Shown: piece by piece, positions 6,351 to 9,206 of the stretch | Numbering within the stretch: the stretch's first letter is position 1 | How the letters are laid out: every line of letters begins with the position of its first letter | Source of the DNA: Coriobacteriales bacterium | GTDB lineage: Bacteria > Actinomycetota > Coriobacteriia > Coriobacteriales > UBA8131 | DNA length: 9,206 bases | NCBI GenBank assembly: GCA_031290695.1 | Contig: JAITNB010000127.1 | Span: 1 to 9,206 of the forward strand | Reading direction: 5' to 3' | The notes under the pieces: generated by a model | What the model saw: the letters and a program-made list of their open reading frames with translations, nothing else | What the model was told of the DNA's origin: nothing | Databases searched by the model: none | Made by a program: the position numbers and the translations under genes

Positions 6351-7492
6351 GCGCGGCAGACTTCGCGCCGATGCGGCCGATGACCGAGGAGGTCACGCTT
6401 GCTCCCGAGGGGGTGCCGGCGATGGGCACCGAGGAGCTCACCGTTGAGAACCTCGTGAGCTATGCGCGCGGCAACGACTGCTCCGACCTCCACATCACGG
6501 CACACCAGCCGCCCACCTTCCGCAAGCTGGGCGAGCTGTTCATCGGCCCCTTTCGCGGCACGCGCGACGCCTACCGCGACGTCATCCTGTCAATGCTCAA
6601 CGAGTTCCAAAAAGAGGAGCTCTCCCTTGGTCACGACCTCGACTTTAGCTTTGCGGACAAGGACGGGCAGCGTTACCGTGTGAACGTCTTCCGTGCGCAA
6701 AACCAGCTTGCGACGGCCATCCGCGTACTGCGCGACGACATACCCAGCCTTGAGGACCTGCGCCTACCCGAGGTCATACGCACGCTGGCCGAGCAGCCGC
6801 GCGGCATCGTACTGGTCACGGGCCCCACCGGCTCCGGCAAGTCGACCACGCTGGCCGCGATGATCGACTACATCAACGTGCATCGCAAGGCGCACATCAT
6901 CACCATCGAAGACCCCATCGAGTACGTGCATCAGTCCAAGAGCTGCCTGGTACACCAACGCGAGCTGCACCGTGACGTGCCGTCCTTCTCCGACGCGTTA
7001 CGCTCGGCCATGCGCGAGGACCCCGATGTCATACTCGTGGGCGAGATGCGCGACTACGAGACGATCTCGGCGGCCGTGACGGCGGCGGAGACGGGGCACC
7101 TGGTCTTCTCAACCTTGCATACGACGGGGGCGTCGCAGACCATCGACCGTATTGTTGACGTGTACCCGTCGCACAGCCAGGGCATGATTCGCTCGCAGCT
7201 CAGCGGCGTGCTGCGGGGCATCATCACGCAGACCCTCGTGCCGCTGGCCGACCGCAGCGGCCGCACGGTGGCGACCGAGATCCTCGTTGGCACCGACGCC
7301 GTGCTCAACCAGATTCGCGAGGGCAAGTTCCACCAACTGGGCTCCACGATGCAGTCAAGCGCCAACCTGGGCATGCACACCCTCGCAAACGACCTCGCCA
7401 CACTGGTACGGCAGGGCCGCATCACCAAGCAAGTAGCCGTGGAGAAGGTCAACAACCAACAAGAGCTGGACCAGTACCTCAGCAACGTGTGA
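6317..7492 (+). CDS. pilT: Type IV pilus retraction ATPase PilT
   Basis: PilT powers pilus retraction and twitching by removing pilin subunits at the base. From ATG 6317 the product is 391 residues against the usual 345-370. The excess is a poorly ordered N-terminal stretch of about 35 residues before the conserved region (ENLVSYARGNDCSDLHI). Motifs are intact: Walker A GPTGSGKSTT (169-178), IEDPIEY, DPDVILVGEMRD (235-246), His box HLVFSTLHTT (261-270) and the retraction-type IREGKFHQL segment. There are no CxxC zinc pairs, as expected for PilT rather than PilB. The gene begins 10 bases after pilB with a weak AGGCGG site. ATG 6422 has a better site (GAGGGGG, 8 bases upstream) and would give a standard-length PilT; I keep 6317 because the extension is open and has coding-like base usage. 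Confidence 0.94.
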   Translation: MDNGHTGFTGFSAADFAPMRPMTEEVTLAPEGVPAMGTEELTVENLVSYARGNDCSDLHITAHQPPTFRKLGELFIGPFRGTRDAYRDVILSMLNEFQKEELSLGHDLDFSFADKDGQRYRVNVFRAQNQLATAIRVLRDDIPSLEDLRLPEVIRTLAEQPRGIVLVTGPTGSGKSTTLAAMIDYINVHRKAHIITIEDPIEYVHQSKSCLVHQRELHRDVPSFSDALRSAMREDPDVILVGEMRDYETISAAVTAAETGHLVFSTLHTTGASQTIDRIVDVYPSHSQGMIRSQLSGVLRGIITQTLVPLADRSGRTVATEILVGTDAVLNQIREGKFHQLGSTMQSSANLGMHTLANDLATLVRQGRITKQVAVEKVNNQQELDQYLSNV

Positions 7493-7519
7493 GGGCGCCT
7501 CCGCGTTTATCCGCACAGT

Positions 7520-7580
7520 CCTTAAATTGTTACTGGCCACAGGAGACACAACCCCTGTGGCCAGTAACCTTAAATTGTTA
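7520..7580 (+). repeat. 13-bp direct repeats flanking a palindrome
   Basis: CCTTAAATTGTTA occurs exactly at 7520-7532 and 7568-7580, 48 bases apart, overlapping both ends of the hairpin between them. The arrangement could be a target-site-like duplication around a roughly 35-base palindromic insert, or a two-site regulatory element. Confidence 0.85.
7529..7568 (+). terminator. Perfect 15-bp hairpin after pilT, probable end of the pilus operon
   Basis: GTTACTGGCCACAGG (7529-7543) pairs perfectly with CCTGTGGCCAGTAAC (7554-7568) around a 10-base loop. It begins 36 bases after the pilT stop and lies before the next promoter, a natural place for termination. The following sequence is AT-rich but not a clean T-run, so it may act as a weak or bidirectional terminator or an RNA-stabilising 3' hairpin instead. 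Confidence 0.6.
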
Positions 7581-7603
7581 ATCTTCCTAACTATTATTGG
7601 ATT

Positions 7604-7631
7604 TTGCTATTTTGAGGTGTTATGGTATGAT
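7604..7631 (+). promoter_or_regulatory. Extended -10 promoter for the NlpC/P60 gene
   Basis: TATGAT (7626-7631) is preceded by TGG, giving an extended -10 element. TTGCTA (7604-7609) lies 16 bases upstream and matches four of six -35 positions. The predicted start near 7638 leaves a leader of about 154 bases before ATG 7792. Confidence 0.55.
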
Positions 7632-7637
7632 AGGTGC

Positions 7638-7791
7638 GAACAATTTTGATTAACGAGTAGTTTAACACCTGAATAGAAGCGGATTCGATGTAGCAGGTGT
7701 GCGATTAAGCACCAATCAAACGTAGGCTCTCACCATCCTGGTGTTTGCGAAGCGTATGCGTCGCCGCTTTTGGTTAGGAGAGGCGTTTTAT
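7638..7791 (+). promoter_or_regulatory. Long structured 5' leader of the NlpC/P60 gene, candidate cis-regulatory RNA
   Basis: Several perfect complementary segments are visible: TTTGATT (7645-7651) with AATCAAA (7714-7720); inside it ACACCTG (7665-7671) with CAGGTGT (7694-7700). The 3' half of the second helix overlaps GGTG (7696-7699), which can pair instead with CACC (7710-7713). CACCA-TCC-TGGTG (7731-7743) forms a further small hairpin. CTCTC (7727-7731) is complementary to GAGAG (7778-7782) within the ribosome site. I do not recognise a known riboswitch class. A protein operator is an alternative, since AGGTGY recurs at 7615, 7632 and 7695, and inverted at 7665. Confidence 0.4.
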
Positions 7792-8979
7792 ATGTTTAAA
7801 AAGATCTCCGCACCTCTCAATGAGGAGGAGCGCGTGGCAGGCTTCCCCCTTGACAGGCGGCTTTTCACGGCGGGCCTGGCCACGCTGGCGGTCGCTGGTG
7901 TTCTCAGCCCCCTCAGCCCCTTTGGCAGCGCGCGGGCGTTTGCCGACCCCACCTCTGCCGAGAAGCAGGCCGAGGCCGATGCGGTCAAGGCCAGGCTCGA
8001 CAGCTGGCTCGTGGAGCTTGAGATCGCGTCGCGCAACTACTACCTGGCACTTGAGGCCCACGATGCCGCGATTGTCTCGATGGAGGAGGCACAGGGGCGT
8101 ATTGACGTGGCCGAGGTGCGCATAGCCGAGCTACAGTCCCGCCTGGGCAACCGGGCGACCACCATGTACAAGAACGGCCCGCTTTCCTTTCTCGACGTGC
8201 TCTTTGGAGCACATACCTTCGCGGAGTTCACCTCGAGCTGGGACCTCATCAACGGCATCAACCAGGAGAATGCCGCGATGATCTCGCAGACCAAGACGGC
8301 GCGTGCAGAGGCCCAGGCGGCTCACGACGAGTATGCCGCGCAGGAGAAGATCGCAGCCGACAAGCTGGCCGAGGCCGAGCGCATTGCGGCCGAGGCCCAA
8401 GTGACCGTCGCGGCCTACGAGGCCGAGCTTGCCGGCCTCGAGGAGGAGATAGCCGAGCTTATCCGCAAGGAAGAAGAGGCCGAGGCCGCACGCAAGGCCG
8501 CCGAGGCGGCGGCCGCAGCAGCCGCAGCCGCAGCAGCGGCCGCGGCAGCCAACAACAACAGCGGCGGCAGTAGCAGCGGCGGTGGCAGCAGTAGCGGTGG
8601 CGGCGGCAGTACCTGGGGCGATGGTCAAGGCAGCTACGACGTAGGCACGTACAACAGCGTGGTCGAGGCGGCCTATTCGCGCCTTGGATGCCCCTATGTG
8701 TGGGCGGCGACCGGCCCCAACACCTTTGACTGCTCGGGCCTTACGCAATGGTGCTACCGCCAGGTGGGCATCTCGATCCCCCGCGTCGATACGTCGCAGC
8801 GTGCGGCAGCCACCTCGGTGCTGCCGGTGAGTGAGGCTCAGCCGGGCGACATTTTGTGGATGCCAGGGCATGTGGGCATCTACATCGGCAGCGGCCAGTA
8901 TATCCACGCCCCTCAGCCCGGCGATGTGGTGCGCATCGCCAGCAGCATGGGCATGTGGACGAATGCCTGCCGGTATTAG
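7792..8979 (+). CDS. Secreted NlpC/P60 peptidoglycan endopeptidase with coiled coil
   Basis: NlpC/P60 enzymes are cysteine peptidases that cut peptidoglycan stem peptides, typically after D-Glu, outside the cell. The 395-residue product has an export signal: DRRLFT at 21-26, a hydrophobic core (about 27-42) and a likely cleavage after ARAFA (51). A charged coiled coil (about 52-238) follows, then a run of 15 Ala (239-253), a Gly/Ser linker (to about 280) and the catalytic domain (about 285-395). The likely triad is C314 in FDCSGL, H360 in GHVGIYIG and H372 in IHAPQPGD, and the domain ends in a complete ACRY. The layout resembles PcsB/CwlO/RipA-type hydrolases controlled through their coiled coil. 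ATG 7792 has AGGAG/GAGAGG just upstream; GTG 7741 has no ribosome site. It has its own promoter and leader, separate from the pilus operon. Confidence 0.92.
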   Translation: MFKKISAPLNEEERVAGFPLDRRLFTAGLATLAVAGVLSPLSPFGSARAFADPTSAEKQAEADAVKARLDSWLVELEIASRNYYLALEAHDAAIVSMEEAQGRIDVAEVRIAELQSRLGNRATTMYKNGPLSFLDVLFGAHTFAEFTSSWDLINGINQENAAMISQTKTARAEAQAAHDEYAAQEKIAADKLAEAERIAAEAQVTVAAYEAELAGLEEEIAELIRKEEEAEAARKAAEAAAAAAAAAAAAAAANNNSGGSSSGGGSSSGGGGSTWGDGQGSYDVGTYNSVVEAAYSRLGCPYVWAATGPNTFDCSGLTQWCYRQVGISIPRVDTSQRAAATSVLPVSEAQPGDILWMPGHVGIYIGSGQYIHAPQPGDVVRIASSMGMWTNACRY

Positions 8980-8991
8980 CCCGGGCTTATC

Positions 8992-9024
8992 CGCAGGTTC
9001 ATCGCAGGCTCACTGCAGGCTCAC
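8992..9024 (+). repeat. Three imperfect 11-bp tandem units after the NlpC/P60 gene
   Basis: CGCAGGTTCAT, CGCAGGCTCAC and TGCAGGCTCAC follow one another directly, starting 13 bases after the stop codon. I see no clear hairpin terminator here, and the remaining bases to 9090 hold nothing else recognisable. Confidence 0.7.
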
Positions 9025-9093
9025 CACAAGCCGTTGCGTAGGCGGCGCTCACAAAAACACAAGATAGATTGTCCCCCACACGGGTTTTAAACC

Positions 9094-9102
9094 TGCTATA
9101 CT
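9094..9102 (+). promoter_or_regulatory. Extended -10 promoter element for the last gene
   Basis: TGC followed by TATACT (9097-9102) is an extended -10 element in an otherwise GC-rich gap. No good -35 hexamer is found at 16-18 bases. Initiation near 9109 would leave a short leader before the partial gene. Confidence 0.45.
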
Positions 9103-9144
9103 GGTTCACACGAGATTGCGCCCAACGACCAAATGGGGTTCTGT

Positions 9145-9206
9145 ATGCCGTCTGAACAAAAGACAGCCTTATTGCGTGGTACCAAAGCCTTCTGCCTGCT
9201 TCTCTC
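9145..9206 (+). CDS. N-terminus of a probable exported protein (3' end outside window)
   Basis: ATG 9145 opens a frame that runs off the window after 20 codons (MPSEQKTALLRGTKAFCLLL). Basic residues followed by the start of a hydrophobic stretch look like a signal peptide or membrane anchor. GGGG (9135-9138) lies 6 bases upstream as a weak ribosome site. An in-frame ATG at 9133 is an alternative start but lacks a ribosome site. The extended -10 element about 45 bases upstream supports a new transcription unit. The function cannot be told from what is visible. Confidence 0.5.
   Translation, partial: MPSEQKTALLRGTKAFCLLL

Noticed and set aside
3448..6441. A 997-codon open frame on the minus strand opposite pilO and pilB
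   Set aside because: Its codon boundaries coincide with those of the plus-strand genes, so it stays open simply because TTA, CTA and TCA codons are avoided there. The product is a His/Leu/Val/Arg-rich mix with no domain, while the plus strand encodes clear motifs.
7638..7791. Known c-di-AMP (ydaO) or c-di-GMP (GEMM) riboswitch in the leader
   Set aside because: I could not find the conserved blocks of either class, so only an unassigned structured leader is claimed.
7741..7791. GTG 7741 as the start of the NlpC/P60 protein
   Set aside because: No ribosome site precedes it and GTG lies in a small hairpin; ATG 7792 has a good site and gives a compact signal peptide.
8506..8630. Ala run and Gly/Ser-rich stretch as a frameshift or assembly fault
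   Set aside because: The frame continues cleanly into an intact catalytic domain and mixed codons are used, so it is a normal flexible linker.
8131..8907. A 258-codon minus-strand open frame opposite the NlpC/P60 gene
   Set aside because: An antisense shadow of Ala/Gly/Glu-rich coding; the plus strand has an intact catalytic triad and signal peptide.

Overview
The window is a compact, GC-rich, entirely plus-strand block dominated by a type IV pilus (T4P) assembly operon. The coding style (high GC, GTG and ATG starts, 1-4 base overlaps, strong GGAGG ribosome sites), the absence of pilP/pilQ secretin genes next to pilMNO, and an NlpC/P60 cell-wall hydrolase with a coiled coil suggest a monoderm high-GC bacterium. 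I suspect a member of the Coriobacteriia (Actinomycetota). That placement is an inference from style and content, not something the sequence proves.

Layout. Positions 1-522 hold the C-terminal end of a Gly/Thr-rich, beta-helix-like, probably exported protein. A 172-base gap follows, with a good sigma70-type promoter (TTGACA-N16-TATTAT, 600-627) and a dyad at the expected transcription start. Then come six tightly packed genes, which I read as pilC (695-1885), pilM (1885-2820), pilN (2837-3601), pilO (3598-4539), pilB (4612-6306) and pilT (6317-7492). PilB and PilT are the extension and retraction ATPases, PilC is the inner-membrane platform, and PilM/N/O form the cytoplasmic-to-exterior alignment complex. 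No prepilin, prepilin peptidase or secretin is present, so those parts must lie elsewhere (or be absent, in the case of the secretin). A perfect 15-bp hairpin with a 13-bp direct repeat lies just after pilT and probably ends the operon.

Downstream, an extended -10 promoter (7604-7631) drives an unusually long (about 150 nt) leader with several nested and mutually exclusive helices. It precedes a secreted NlpC/P60 endopeptidase gene (7792-8979). The window closes with short 11-bp repeats, another extended -10 promoter and the first 20 codons of a probable exported protein.

The points most worth a second look are: a PilM whose nucleotide-binding motifs all appear degenerate; a PilB with two MshEN (cyclic-di-GMP-binding) motifs at the canonical 5-residue spacing; 9-bp-period repeats at both the pilO/pilB and pilB/pilT junctions; the hairpin/direct-repeat element after pilT; and the structured leader before the cell-wall hydrolase gene.
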